From Streptomyces rimosus (GTDB lineage Bacteria; Actinomycetota; Actinomycetes; Streptomycetales; Streptomycetaceae), in assembly GCF_008704655.1 (NCBI RefSeq), contig NZ_CP023688.1, forward strand, positions 6,263,501-6,327,500: DNA of 64,000 bases, given 5' to 3'. The position numbers and the translations under genes were made by a program. This document shows, piece by piece, positions 17,329 to 26,238 of the stretch (position 1 is the stretch's first letter; the number at the start of each line of letters is the position of its first letter). The notes under the pieces are model-generated. The model was not told where the DNA came from and did no database searches. It saw only the letters and a program-made list of their open reading frames with translations.

Positions 17329-18624
17329 ATGACGCAACAATCACTCTCCGCAACCACCCCTGGCGGGCCTGTCGCCGCCTCCGACGCTGATTCCGGCCTC
17401 TGGCCCGGCCTCGACTCCGATCTCGATGCCGGTCAGCGGTCCGGCCTCGTTCCGGACCCGGCCGCTGGCCGTGACGCCGGGGTCGACCCGGACTTCGGCT
17501 CAGGGATCGTTCCCGGTCCGCTGCCGGACCGTCCGTCTCGCCGCCGAGCGATGCGTATGACGGTACGAGGCAGGTCGGCCCGGCGCGCGGAGACCGCGGC
17601 GGCGGTACGTGCACGGGCCGAGGCGCTGTTCCGAGGACCACCGGAGCCGGATCGCCGGGCGGGCCCGCCGGATCGTCGGGTGAACCCACCGGATCGTCGG
17701 GTGGACCCATCGGATCGTGAGGTGGGTCCATCGGATCGCCCGACGGGACCAGAGGCCGCAGGGGACGACGATCCGGCAGTGGACCCGCCCCAGGAGCGCC
17801 CGCCGGACGCACGCCCTGCCCACCCCGGGCCTATCGCCCGCCTGTGCCTCGCCGTTCGGGAACGGCTGCCGCTGTGGGTGCAGATGAGATGCGCGATCGA
17901 CCCGAGGGCGCTGGCCGCCTTGGTCGTGGTGTTCCTGGTGGCGGTGGTTCTCGCGGTTCACCACTTCTGGGCGGCCCGGCCCCAGCCCGTACGGGCCCCG
18001 GCCGCCACACAGGCCACACCGGCGCCGGCCCCGGCTCCGGCGCCGCGGCCCCAGGTGACGGCGTCGGCCGGTGTGCCGGCGGCCGCCACGGGGCGCCTCC
18101 TCGTGGTCGACGTCGTCGGAAAGGTGCACCGGCCCGGTATCCACCGGCTGCCACCCGGGGCCCGGGTCGCCGATGCGCTGCGGGAGGCGGGTGGTGTGCT
18201 GGACGGCGCGAACCTCCGCGGACTGAACCGGGCGCGGCTGCTGGTCGACGGCGAGCAGATCGGCGTGGACGCGCCGGGGGCGGGGCCGGGCGCGGTGGGT
18301 CAAGGCGCGGGCCTGGGAGGGGTGCCTGGCGCCGGGTCTGGCTCGTCGGCGTCCGGAGCCGGGGCGGCCAGCGGCGTATCGTCCGGCAGCGCCGGGGCCT
18401 CCGTCGGTACGGGCGGTACGGGCGCCGGAGCCACCCCCGTGAGCCTCAACTCCGCGACCGTGGAACAGCTCGACGCCCTTCCTGGAGTCGGCCCCGTCCT
18501 GGCCCGGCACATCATCGAATACCGCACCGCACACGGTGGATTCACCTCCGTGGAACAGCTCCGTGACGTGAACGGCATCGGCGACCGACGCTTCGCCGAC
18601 CTGCGCCCTCTGGTCCAGCCATGA
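17329..18624 (+). CDS. comEA: ComEA-like helix-hairpin-helix DNA-binding protein
   Basis: 431 aa from the ATG at 17329 (an in-frame TTG at 17281 is possible). The first 180 residues are Asp/Arg/Pro-rich with short PPDRRV-type repeats. A single transmembrane helix (LAALVVVFLVAVVLAVHHFW) is followed by an SLBB-type domain (LLVVDVVGKVHRPGIHRLP) and, after a Gly/Ser linker, a C-terminal ComEA helix-hairpin-helix (VSLNSATVEQLDALPGVG, then GFTSVEQLRDVNGIG). It binds DNA at the membrane for uptake in competent bacteria; its role in Streptomyces is not established. comEC starts inside its stop codon (ATGA overlap), so the pair is one operon. Confidence 0.88.
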   Translation: MTQQSLSATTPGGPVAASDADSGLWPGLDSDLDAGQRSGLVPDPAAGRDAGVDPDFGSGIVPGPLPDRPSRRRAMRMTVRGRSARRAETAAAVRARAEALFRGPPEPDRRAGPPDRRVNPPDRRVDPSDREVGPSDRPTGPEAAGDDDPAVDPPQERPPDARPAHPGPIARLCLAVRERLPLWVQMRCAIDPRALAALVVVFLVAVVLAVHHFWAARPQPVRAPAATQATPAPAPAPAPRPQVTASAGVPAAATGRLLVVDVVGKVHRPGIHRLPPGARVADALREAGGVLDGANLRGLNRARLLVDGEQIGVDAPGAGPGAVGQGAGLGGVPGAGSGSSASGAGAASGVSSGSAGASVGTGGTGAGATPVSLNSATVEQLDALPGVGPVLARHIIEYRTAHGGFTSVEQLRDVNGIGDRRFADLRPLVQP

Positions 18625-21371
18625 CAACCGACCGTGCCACGCTGCACCCACCGCCACCCGCCCCCGAAGCCGCCACCGACGGCCCGGTCCATCCCGACCA
18701 CCCAGTTCACGCCGACCCCTCAGACCGCGCCGACCACCCCGCTCACGCCGGCTCGGACTACCCCGACCATGCTGGCTCGGACCACCCCGACCGCACCCCC
18801 ATCCACGCCACCGCGTCCTCCCCCTACGGTGCCGCCGACCCTCGGCAGGACGAAGGTGTCGATCTTCGCCTGGTCGGGCCCGCGCTCGCGGCCTGGGGTG
18901 CGGCGGCGCTGGCCCTGGGGTGGTCCGGCGGTGCGGTGGCAGCGGTCTGTGTGGTGGCGGTGGTGGTGGCGGGGCTCGTGGTGCTCGGTGCGGTCCGTCG
19001 GCCGGACCGGCGGGTCGCCGGAGCGTTGGTCGCCCTCGCCGCGATCTTGCTGAGCGCGGTCGCAGGAGCCGCTTCCGCCGCACTGCACGCGGCTGACACA
19101 CGGCGCGGACCGCTGCCCGAGCTGGCACGCCGGGACGCCCCGGTCACGGCCGAGGTGGAAGTGACCGGCGACCCGCGGCTGACCCGCCCACGGGTGCGCG
19201 GCGCTCAACAGGCGCCTCCGTCGGTCGTGTTCACCGCTGACGCACTTCGTGTCAGTGCGGCGGACGGCGCGGTCACCACCACCCGCACTCCCGTCCTGGT
19301 CGTCGTGCAACGTACGAAACAGCTCTCCACCTGGCAGCATCTGCTGCCGTCGACCCGCATCCGTATCGCGGCCCGCGCCGGTACACCTCTCCAATCGACC
19401 GACGGCATTGCCGCCGTCCTGAGGGTGACCGCGGGCCCCGGCCCCCAAGTGGTGCGCGCGCCCGACGCCTTGCAGCGCTTCGCCGGTGATCTACGGGCCG
19501 GCCTCCGCGCGGCCACCGACGATCTGAGCCCCGACGCCCGCGCGCTGCTCCCGGGCCTGGTGGTCGGCGACACCTCGCGCGTCCCGCCCGACCTCGACGA
19601 TGCCTTTCGCGCCACCGACCTGACCCATTTGCTCGCCGTCTCCGGAAGCAATCTGACCATCCTGCTCGTCCTGCTCATCGGCCCGCCCCACCTCTCCGTA
19701 CGGGCCGAACGCCGTGGCCTGGCGCCGCTCCTGGGCCTCTCGCTGCGCACGACCGCCCTCGTCGGCGGCTCGGTCGCGCTCGCCTTCGTGATCGTCTGCC
19801 GACCCGACCCCAGCGTGCTGCGGGCCGCCGCCTGTGGCCTGATCACGCTGCTCGCGATCGGTACGGGACGCCGCCGTTCCCTCGTCCCCGCCCTCGCCGC
19901 CGCGGTTCTGGTGCTGGTGCTCTACGACCCCTGGCTCGCCCGGAGTTACGGCTTCCTGCTCTCTGTACTGGCCACCGGCGCGCTGCTCCTCCTCGCCCCT
20001 CGCTGGAGCGCCGCCCTGCAACGTCGCCGGGTGCCGCCGCGCCTCGCCGAGCTGATCGCCGCGGCAGCCGCGGCGCAGGCGGTCTGTGCGCCCGTCATCG
20101 TGGTGCTCGCCGCCCGCGTCGGCCTCGTCGCCGTGCCCTGCAACCTGCTGGCCGAACTGGCCGTCGCCCCGGCCACCGTGCTGGGTTTCGCGGCGCTCGC
20201 CACCGCTCCGTTGGTTCCGCCCCTGGCTAAGGCGCTGGCCTGGTGTGCCGGCTGGCCGACCGAGTGGATCGCCGGTGTCGCCCGTACGGGAGCGGCGCTG
20301 CCCGGCGCGGAGTTGGGCTGGCCGGGCGGCTGGGGCGGTGCGCTGCTGCTCGTGGCCGTCACGGTCGCAGGCGTACTGGTGGGGCGCCGGCTGCTGCGCC
20401 GACCCTGGCTGTGCGTCCTCGGCGTATTGACCCTGCTGGTCGCGGTGCTGCGCCCGGCGCCGCTCACCCGCGTCCTCATCGGCTGGCCGCCGCCGGGGTG
20501 GCGCGCCGTGGCCTGTGACGTGGGGCAGGGCGACGGCCTGGTCTTCAGCGCAGGGGAGGGGACCGCCCTGGTCGTGGACACCGGCCCGGAGCCGGCCGCC
20601 ATCGATCACTGCCTGACCGACCTGGGAGTACGCCGCATCGCGCTCATCGTTCTCACGCATTTCCATGCCGATCACGTCAGCGGGCTGCCCGGCGCCCTGC
20701 GCGGGCGCTCGGTCGGCGCCATCGAGACCACGACCCTGCCCGAACCACCCGGCCAGGCCGCCTTCGTACGCCATACGGCAGCGGCCGCCGGAGTGCCGGT
20801 GATCGCTGCCGCGCCCGGGGAGCGGCGCAGCGCGGGGCCGCTGAGCTGGCAGGTTCTGTGGCCGCCCGTCACCGACCCCGGCGATCCCGCCTTCTCCCGC
20901 GCCTCCTTCCGCGCGGTCGAGGGCCCGAACGACGCCAGTGTCACGCTGCTGCTGCGCACCGCGGGCCTGACGTTCCTCCTGCTGGGCGACCTCGAACCGG
21001 TGGCCCAACAAGCTCTGTCGGCCGCGCATCCGGAGCTGACCGCCGTGGATGTGCTCAAGGTCGCCCACCACGGTTCCGGGTACCAGGATCCGTGGCTGAT
21101 ACGCCGTCTGGCGCCGCGCGTCGCCCTGATCAGCTGTGGTGCGGGCAATCCGTACGGCCATCCGGCGCCGCGCACCGTCCAGGCGCTGCGTTTCCAGGGC
21201 GCGAGGGTGCTGCGTACGGACACCGACGGTGCCGTCGCGGTCCTGGGCGGCCGGGACCGGCTCACCACCACCGTCAGGAATGGCAGGCGGAGCCGGGGGC
21301 GGCCGACTGGTCGGCGCAGGGCACGTGCCGGTACTTGCGCAGGATGTTCTTCGCCGTGTCGGAGTCCATGA
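18621..21371 (+). CDS. comEC: ComEC/Rec2 DNA-channel protein
   Basis: 916 aa. After a His/Asp/Pro-rich N-terminus with imperfect AGSDYPDHAGSDHPD repeats come a DUF4131-like region (about 75-260), the ComEC transmembrane core (SGSNLTILLVLL, then helices to about 610) and a C-terminal metallo-beta-lactamase domain with HFHADHVSG (about 680). In competent species ComEC carries single-stranded DNA across the membrane. The end of the frame runs 98 bp into the convergent PstS-like gene, and its last ~35 residues are Arg/Gly-rich and unlike the family, so part of the tail may be a read-through of sequence conserved for the other strand. Confidence 0.9.
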   Translation: MTTDRATLHPPPPAPEAATDGPVHPDHPVHADPSDRADHPAHAGSDYPDHAGSDHPDRTPIHATASSPYGAADPRQDEGVDLRLVGPALAAWGAAALALGWSGGAVAAVCVVAVVVAGLVVLGAVRRPDRRVAGALVALAAILLSAVAGAASAALHAADTRRGPLPELARRDAPVTAEVEVTGDPRLTRPRVRGAQQAPPSVVFTADALRVSAADGAVTTTRTPVLVVVQRTKQLSTWQHLLPSTRIRIAARAGTPLQSTDGIAAVLRVTAGPGPQVVRAPDALQRFAGDLRAGLRAATDDLSPDARALLPGLVVGDTSRVPPDLDDAFRATDLTHLLAVSGSNLTILLVLLIGPPHLSVRAERRGLAPLLGLSLRTTALVGGSVALAFVIVCRPDPSVLRAAACGLITLLAIGTGRRRSLVPALAAAVLVLVLYDPWLARSYGFLLSVLATGALLLLAPRWSAALQRRRVPPRLAELIAAAAAAQAVCAPVIVVLAARVGLVAVPCNLLAELAVAPATVLGFAALATAPLVPPLAKALAWCAGWPTEWIAGVARTGAALPGAELGWPGGWGGALLLVAVTVAGVLVGRRLLRRPWLCVLGVLTLLVAVLRPAPLTRVLIGWPPPGWRAVACDVGQGDGLVFSAGEGTALVVDTGPEPAAIDHCLTDLGVRRIALIVLTHFHADHVSGLPGALRGRSVGAIETTTLPEPPGQAAFVRHTAAAAGVPVIAAAPGERRSAGPLSWQVLWPPVTDPGDPAFSRASFRAVEGPNDASVTLLLRTAGLTFLLLGDLEPVAQQALSAAHPELTAVDVLKVAHHGSGYQDPWLIRRLAPRVALISCGAGNPYGHPAPRTVQALRFQGARVLRTDTDGAVAVLGGRDRLTTTVRNGRRSRGRPTGRRRARAGTCAGCSSPCRSP

Positions 21372-22791
21372 ACGCGCGGAACTTGGCGGCGAGCGAGCCG
21401 TCCTCGGGCTGCCCGTACGTGTAGAGGTACTCCACCGTCCAGAAGGGATAGTTACGTTGTCCACCCCACTCGATGTCGGGCTCGCGCCCGTTCAGCCGGA
21501 TGCCGACCACCCGCGGGTGCTTGGCCGCCGCGTACACCTCCGCGTATCCGATGCCTCCCGGCACGCGGCCCACCGCGTCCAGCAGGCTGCCGGTGCTGTT
21601 CACCTCGCAGCGCGTGACGCGTGCCGTCGCGTCCCGGTCCTTGCCGCTGCAGTCGTACGACGACACCGTGCCCGGCTCCGACCCGCGCAGCACGGTCGTC
21701 TCGAACGCCCGTCGGGTGCCCGAGGCGGCGTCCCGCCCGACGATGCCGACCGGCAGGTCGTTGCCGCCGAGCTGCTTCCAGTTGGTGTACCGGCCGTCGT
21801 AGATGCCGCGCAGTTGCTCGGTGGTGAGGTTGTCGACGCCGGTCCGCTCGTTCACGACCAGGGCGAGCAGGATGACGCCGACGCGACGGCCCTCCAGCCT
21901 GCGGTAGATGGAGGGCGCGGCCACGTCCGACACGGCGAGGAAGGCCGGTCCGCCGCCCGGCGCGGATGTGCCCGCCTTGCTCAGCCGCCCCAGCCCGGAC
22001 AGGCTGCCGCTCTCCGCCACATCGATCCGCGCGCCCCGGCAGCGCGCCTCGTACTGATCGGCGATCTCCCGCATCGGCGGCGCGAAGGCCGTGGAGCCGT
22101 CGACGGTCAGCCGCCCGGTGGCGCACTCCGCGTTCACCACGACCGTCTGCCTGTTGAGCAGCAGTCCGCTGAGCAGGCCGACGAGGATGATGCACACGCC
22201 TCCCAGGGCGAGGCTCAGTTTGCGCGGGCCCCAGCGCTGAGTGTTGCGGCGGATCCGCCCGCCGCTGATGAACCCGCCGACGACGACCTCGCTCGGGCGG
22301 CTCCCGTCACCGCCCCCACTCCCTTCGTCCGCCGACAGCAGCACCAGCAGCTTGAAGTGATTGCGCTTGTTCAGCGGCACTTTGGGGACGACGAGACGGC
22401 CGCCGCTGTGCCGCAGGCCGCCGCCGTTGCGGGTCAGCATGCCCACCAGGTCCGGCGGATTGGCGTCCGGCACCTCCACCCCGATGACCGTGCGACCGGT
22501 GAACTCGACCGTCAGCGGCTCCTGGTAGTCCTGCCGCACGATGTCCTTGCCGCCGTCGTTCTCGAAGCGCAGCAGCGCCAGCGTGGCATCGGTGATCTCC
22601 TGGTCCCGCCGGAGCAGCCGCAACTGTACGAGGCTGTGCGCGTCCCGCGGGTTCATGCCGATCGCGGTGTCCATCTGGACGCGATAGCCGATGCGCTTGC
22701 GGCCCGGCAGGAACCGCTCCACGGCCCAGAGCACGGCGGTGACGACGAGCCCGGCCGCGGCGAGGAGCGTCTCGGTGTCCGGCAGGGTCAC
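21274..22791 (-). CDS. Membrane-anchored PstS-like substrate-binding-fold protein
   Basis: 505 aa. An N-terminal helix (about 8-28) and a second helix near 195-215 flank a beta-rich domain of about 150 residues that is cytoplasmic or exported depending on topology. The C-terminal 290 residues resemble periplasmic phosphate-binding proteins: LTVDGSTAFAPPM (the PstS-type GSTA opening), LSGLGRL, VVNERTGVDNLTTEQLRGIYDGRYTNWKQLGG and DAASGTRRAFE. These match ligand-loop positions of PstS. GTG start with GAGG five bases upstream. No ABC transporter partners are adjacent, so a sensing role is as likely as uptake. It overlaps comEC convergently by 98 bp. Confidence 0.78.
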   Translation of the reverse strand: MTLPDTETLLAAAGLVVTAVLWAVERFLPGRKRIGYRVQMDTAIGMNPRDAHSLVQLRLLRRDQEITDATLALLRFENDGGKDIVRQDYQEPLTVEFTGRTVIGVEVPDANPPDLVGMLTRNGGGLRHSGGRLVVPKVPLNKRNHFKLLVLLSADEGSGGGDGSRPSEVVVGGFISGGRIRRNTQRWGPRKLSLALGGVCIILVGLLSGLLLNRQTVVVNAECATGRLTVDGSTAFAPPMREIADQYEARCRGARIDVAESGSLSGLGRLSKAGTSAPGGGPAFLAVSDVAAPSIYRRLEGRRVGVILLALVVNERTGVDNLTTEQLRGIYDGRYTNWKQLGGNDLPVGIVGRDAASGTRRAFETTVLRGSEPGTVSSYDCSGKDRDATARVTRCEVNSTGSLLDAVGRVPGGIGYAEVYAAAKHPRVVGIRLNGREPDIEWGGQRNYPFWTVEYLYTYGQPEDGSLAAKFRAFMDSDTAKNILRKYRHVPCADQSAAPGSACHS

Positions 22792-22972
22792 GACTACCTC
22801 GCACAGCTGATCGGATGGCGGAATGCCTGCAATGTAGGGACGCCCCGGGGTGCCCGGGAGGGCTTCGGCAACCCGTCACCAGAGGTTCATCCACCGTCCC
22901 TGCGGCCGGAGGCCGTGGCAGTCCCGCCGTATCCCGCGACCCCTGGAATCAGGACCTGTAGGCTCCAGAAAT

Positions 22973-23458
22973 ATGAGGATGAGCGAGGGCGTCGAGTGGG
23001 CCCTGCACTGCTGTGTGACCCTGGCCTGGCTCGGCGACGAGCGGCCGGTGTCGACAGCGCGGCTGGCCGCCTCCTTCGAACTGCCCCCGGCCTACCTGAA
23101 CAAGCGCCTCCAGGCGCTGGTACGGGCCGGCGTCCTGTCCTCGACCCCCGGCGCCCGCGGCGGCTTCCGGCTGGCCCGGCCGCCCGAGCGGATCACCCTG
23201 ATGGACGTCGTCGCCGCCATCGAGGGCACCGAAGACGTCTTCCGGTGTACGGAGATCCGCCGCCGGGGCTCCGGCGCCGAGGCGCCCGACCGGGACTTCC
23301 GCCGCCCCTGCGGCATCTCCACCGCGATGCGCAAGGCCGAGCTGGCCTGGCGCCGCGAGCTCGCCGGACAGACCCTCGCCGACATCCTGGCCGGCACCCC
23401 GGGATCGGCTGCGGAACGCACCCGCCGCTGGTTCGCCACCGAGAGGACGAGCACCTGA
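22973..23458 (+). CDS. Rrf2-family transcriptional regulator
   Basis: 161 aa. The winged-helix part is typical of Rrf2: SEGVEWALHCCVTLAWL, then STARLAASFELPPAYLNKRLQALVRAGVL as the helix-turn-helix and GARGGFRLARPPERITLMDVV as the wing and the start of the dimer helix. Cysteines in FRCTEI and RPCGIS, with the CC near residue 14, could ligate an Fe-S cluster, but the spacing is not the canonical three-cysteine pattern. Start is ATG 22973 or 22979; the longer open frame upstream is unlike the family. It overlaps the next gene as TGATG, so it probably regulates itself and the N-acetyltransferase. Confidence 0.85.
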   Translation: MRMSEGVEWALHCCVTLAWLGDERPVSTARLAASFELPPAYLNKRLQALVRAGVLSSTPGARGGFRLARPPERITLMDVVAAIEGTEDVFRCTEIRRRGSGAEAPDRDFRRPCGISTAMRKAELAWRRELAGQTLADILAGTPGSAAERTRRWFATERTST

Positions 23459-24390
23459 TGGACGACCGGCAGCCGCGCTCCGAGTCGGTACCGACGGAAC
23501 CGCACGCGCCCCAGAAGCCCGAGACGCCACAAGCGTCCCCGGCACCGCAGTCCGGGGGCGAGGCGCCGTTCGCCCGGCCCTCGGACGCCGAGCGGATGCG
23601 TACCGAACCGCTCGACCCGGCGCGGACCGACGCCTACCTCCGGCGCCTCGGCGCCACCCGCCCGGCGACGCCCGACGCCGAGGCGCTGCGCGACCTCCAC
23701 CTGCGGCATCTGCGGGCGGTCCCCTTCGAAAACCTCTCCGTGCACCTCGACGAGGACATCGCCCTGGACCCCAAGGCGCTGGTGGACAAGATCGTCGGGG
23801 GCTCGCGCGGCGGCTTCTGCTATGAACTCAACGGCGCCTTCGCCGCCCTGCTCCGCGCCCTCGGCTACCGGGTCGAGCTCCTCGCCGCCCGGGTCTTCGG
23901 CCCGGACGGCCCCGGCATCCCGTACGACCACCTCGCGCTGCGCGTCCACGGCGGAGACGGGCACGACGGGCCGTGGCTCGCCGACATCGGCTTCGGCAGG
24001 AACAGCCATCACCCGCTGCGCCTGGACAGCCGCGAGGAACAGCCCGACCCGGCCGGGGTGTTCCGCATCGAGGAGACCGCCGACGGCGACCTCGACGTCC
24101 TGCGGGACGGCCTGCCGCAGTACCGGCTCGAACAGCGGCCGCGCGCCCTGGCGGACTTCGCGGCGGGCTGCTGGTACCACCGCACCTCGCCGGAGTCGCA
24201 CTTCACCCGGTCCCTGGTCTGCTCCCGGCTGACGGAGTCCGGCCGCGTCACGCTCTCCGGCCGTACGCTCGTGACCACGGCCGCCGACGGCAGCCGCGAG
24301 GAGCGCGAACTGACCGACGCCGAGGTGCTCCCCGCCTACCGAACCCACTTCGGCATCACGCTGGACCGGATACCGGTGCTGCGGGGCTGA
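23458..24390 (+). CDS. nat: Arylamine N-acetyltransferase
   Basis: 310 aa. Transfers acetyl from acetyl-CoA to arylamines, hydrazines or related substrates. The catalytic triad is visible: Cys121 in RGGFCYELN, His158 in YDHLAL and Asp176 in ADIGFG. AVPFENLSVHLDE (about 82-94) is the conserved N-terminal helical-bundle segment. The first 45 residues are Pro/Glu-rich and extend beyond the usual NAT start, so translation from a later codon is possible, but the TGATG overlap with the Rrf2 gene favours 23458. Some actinomycete NATs act in steroid or antibiotic pathways; none is adjacent here. Confidence 0.93.
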   Translation: MDDRQPRSESVPTEPHAPQKPETPQASPAPQSGGEAPFARPSDAERMRTEPLDPARTDAYLRRLGATRPATPDAEALRDLHLRHLRAVPFENLSVHLDEDIALDPKALVDKIVGGSRGGFCYELNGAFAALLRALGYRVELLAARVFGPDGPGIPYDHLALRVHGGDGHDGPWLADIGFGRNSHHPLRLDSREEQPDPAGVFRIEETADGDLDVLRDGLPQYRLEQRPRALADFAAGCWYHRTSPESHFTRSLVCSRLTESGRVTLSGRTLVTTAADGSREERELTDAEVLPAYRTHFGITLDRIPVLRG

Positions 24391-24498
24391 CGGCGGCCCG
24401 GCCCGCGCGGCATCGCGTACGTGCACGCCGTACCGGCGCCGCGTGCCTGCCCCGTACCTGCCCCCGTACGTCCTGCTCGGCCTTCGTCGGCCCTCGGC

Positions 24499-24744
24499 CT
24501 ACTCGGCTTCCAGCCAGCCCTCGTACTCATCGGCCAGGGCGTCCAGCTTCGCCGGGTCGTGGACGCCCTTCGGGTCCTCGACCACCACCAGCCACTGGGC
24601 GTCCTCGGCGTCGTCCTCGCCCGCCAGGGCGTCCCGTACGAGCTGGGGTTCCTCCATGACGCCGAAGCGCTCGGCCAGTGCCTCGGCGACCTCCTCGGCG
24701 GAGTCGCGGTCGGGCAGCACCAGAACATGTCGTACATCGCTCAC
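24499..24744 (-). CDS. Small acidic protein, unknown function
   Basis: 81 aa from the GTG at 24744. It begins SDVRHVLVLPDRDSAEEVAEAL, continues VMEEPQLVRDAL and DAQWLVVVEDPKG, and ends DEYEGWLEAE. Alternating beta strands and helices with a low pI suggest a compact soluble domain. It diverges from holA across only 72 bp. The longer open frame on this strand to 25134 runs antisense to holA and is not real. No known motif was recognised. Confidence 0.7.
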   Translation of the reverse strand: MSDVRHVLVLPDRDSAEEVAEALAERFGVMEEPQLVRDALAGEDDAEDAQWLVVVEDPKGVHDPAKLDALADEYEGWLEAE

Positions 24745-24816
24745 CCGGACATTGTCCGGCAGCGCGGGGCGAGGGCCGAACGGCGCTGTCAGTGGGGCGT
24801 GGGATGCTGGACCGCG

Positions 24817-25800
24817 ATGGCCAGGAAGACAGCAAACGACGACCCGCTCGCGCCGATCACGATCGCCGTGGGCCAGGAGGACCTGCTCCTGGACCGCGCC
24901 GTGCAGCAGGTGGTGGCGGCGGCCCGCGCCGCCGACGCGGACACCGATGTGCGTGACCTCACGCCCGACCAGGTCCAGCCCGGCACGCTCGCCGAGCTGA
25001 CCAGCCCCTCGCTGTTCGCCGAGCGCAAGGTCGTGGTGGTCCGGAACGCCCAGGACCTGTCCGCGGACTCGGTCAAGGACGTCAAGGCGTACCTCGGCGC
25101 CCCCGTCGAGGAGATCACGCTGGTGCTGCTGCACGCCGGCGGCGCCAAGGGCAAGGGCCTGCTGGACGCCGCCCGCAAGGTCGGCGCGCGGGAGATCGCC
25201 TGCCCCAAGATGACCAAGCCCGCCGACCGCCTGGCGTTCGTGCGCGGCGAGTTCCGTACGGCCGGCCGCTCCGCCACCCCCGAGGCGTGCCAGGCACTGG
25301 TGGACGCGATCGGCAGCGACCTGCGCGAGCTGGCCTCGGCCTGCTCGCAGCTGGTCGCCGACATCGAGGGCACGATCGACGACGCCATCGTCGGCCGCTA
25401 CTACCGCGGCCGGGCCGAGGCGTCCAGCTTCACCGTCGCGGACCGCGCCGTGGAGGGCCGGGCCGCCGAGGCCCTGGAGGCGCTGCGCTGGGCCATGTCG
25501 ACGGGCGTCGCCCCCGTCATGATCACCAGCGCGCTCGCCCAGGGCGTCCGCGCCATCGGCAAGCTGGCCTCCGCCCCGCGCGGCGCCCGCCCCGGCGACC
25601 TCGCCCGCGAGCTGGGCATGCCGCCCTGGAAGATCGACCGGGTGCGGCAGCAGATGCGCGGCTGGTCGGCGGACGGCGTCGCCACGGCGCTGCTCGCGGT
25701 GGCCGAGGCCGACGCGGGGGTCAAGGGCGGCGGCGACGACCCCGAGTACGCGCTCGAAAAGGCCGTCGTCACGATCGCCCGCGCGGCCCGCTCCCGCTGA
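24817..25800 (+). CDS. holA: DNA polymerase III delta subunit
   Basis: 327 aa clamp-loader subunit that opens the beta clamp. The N-terminal P-loop-like domain includes ITIAVGQEDLLLDRAV and LFAERKVVVVRNAQDL; the middle carries LDAARKVGAREIACPKM; the C-terminal collar helices include LGMPPWKIDRVRQQM, the most conserved segment of the family. ATG at 24817 is chosen because the family N-terminus starts there; the frame upstream is open but unrelated. It stands alone, with the small acidic protein gene divergent upstream and a minisatellite downstream. Confidence 0.93.
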   Translation: MARKTANDDPLAPITIAVGQEDLLLDRAVQQVVAAARAADADTDVRDLTPDQVQPGTLAELTSPSLFAERKVVVVRNAQDLSADSVKDVKAYLGAPVEEITLVLLHAGGAKGKGLLDAARKVGAREIACPKMTKPADRLAFVRGEFRTAGRSATPEACQALVDAIGSDLRELASACSQLVADIEGTIDDAIVGRYYRGRAEASSFTVADRAVEGRAAEALEALRWAMSTGVAPVMITSALAQGVRAIGKLASAPRGARPGDLARELGMPPWKIDRVRQQMRGWSADGVATALLAVAEADAGVKGGGDDPEYALEKAVVTIARAARSR

Positions 25801-25883
25801 TTCGCTCCCGCTGAGGGGTGGGGGAGGGGGAAGCGCAGGTCCCGCGCTGTGAGTGCCGCGTGGGCGGCGCTACGTATGAGCGT

Positions 25884-26225
25884 TGCCGGGGCCATCGCTG
25901 CTCGGCGGCCTATGGCTCCACGGGGCCCTGCCGGGGCTACCGCCCACCGGGCCTCCCGTCGGGACCGCCGCCTCCCGATCCTGCCGGGGCTACCGCCCAC
26001 CGCCCCTGCCGGGACCACCGCCCACCGGGCCTGACGGGACCACCGCTCGGCGGGCCTTGCCGGGGCTACCGCCCACCGGCCCCTGCCAGGACCACCGCCC
26101 ACCAAGCTCTCCCAGAACCACCCCCGCCCACCGCCCCTACCGAGGCCGCTGTCCGCCGGATCCCGCAGGGGCCACCGCCCACCGCCCTTGCCCGGACCGC
26201 CAGCCCCCGCACCACCCCCGGCCCG
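25884..26225. repeat. Imperfect 25-27-bp tandem repeat (10 or more units)
   Basis: Diverged copies of a unit close to TGCCGGGRC, YACCGCCCACC, GSSCC follow one another from 25884 to about 26225, most clearly between 25929 and 26115. It fills the 438-bp gap between holA and the next gene. Period and position resemble the 11379 array, although the unit is different. Open frames across it give Pro/Thr/Arg-rich nonsense. Confidence 0.75.
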
Positions 26226-26238
26226 GCCCCCCGCCCCC

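Noticed and set aside
19491..21464. Minus-strand frame of 657 residues antisense to comEC
   Set aside because: Low-complexity Gln/Arg/Gly translation typical of the antisense of GC-rich coding DNA.
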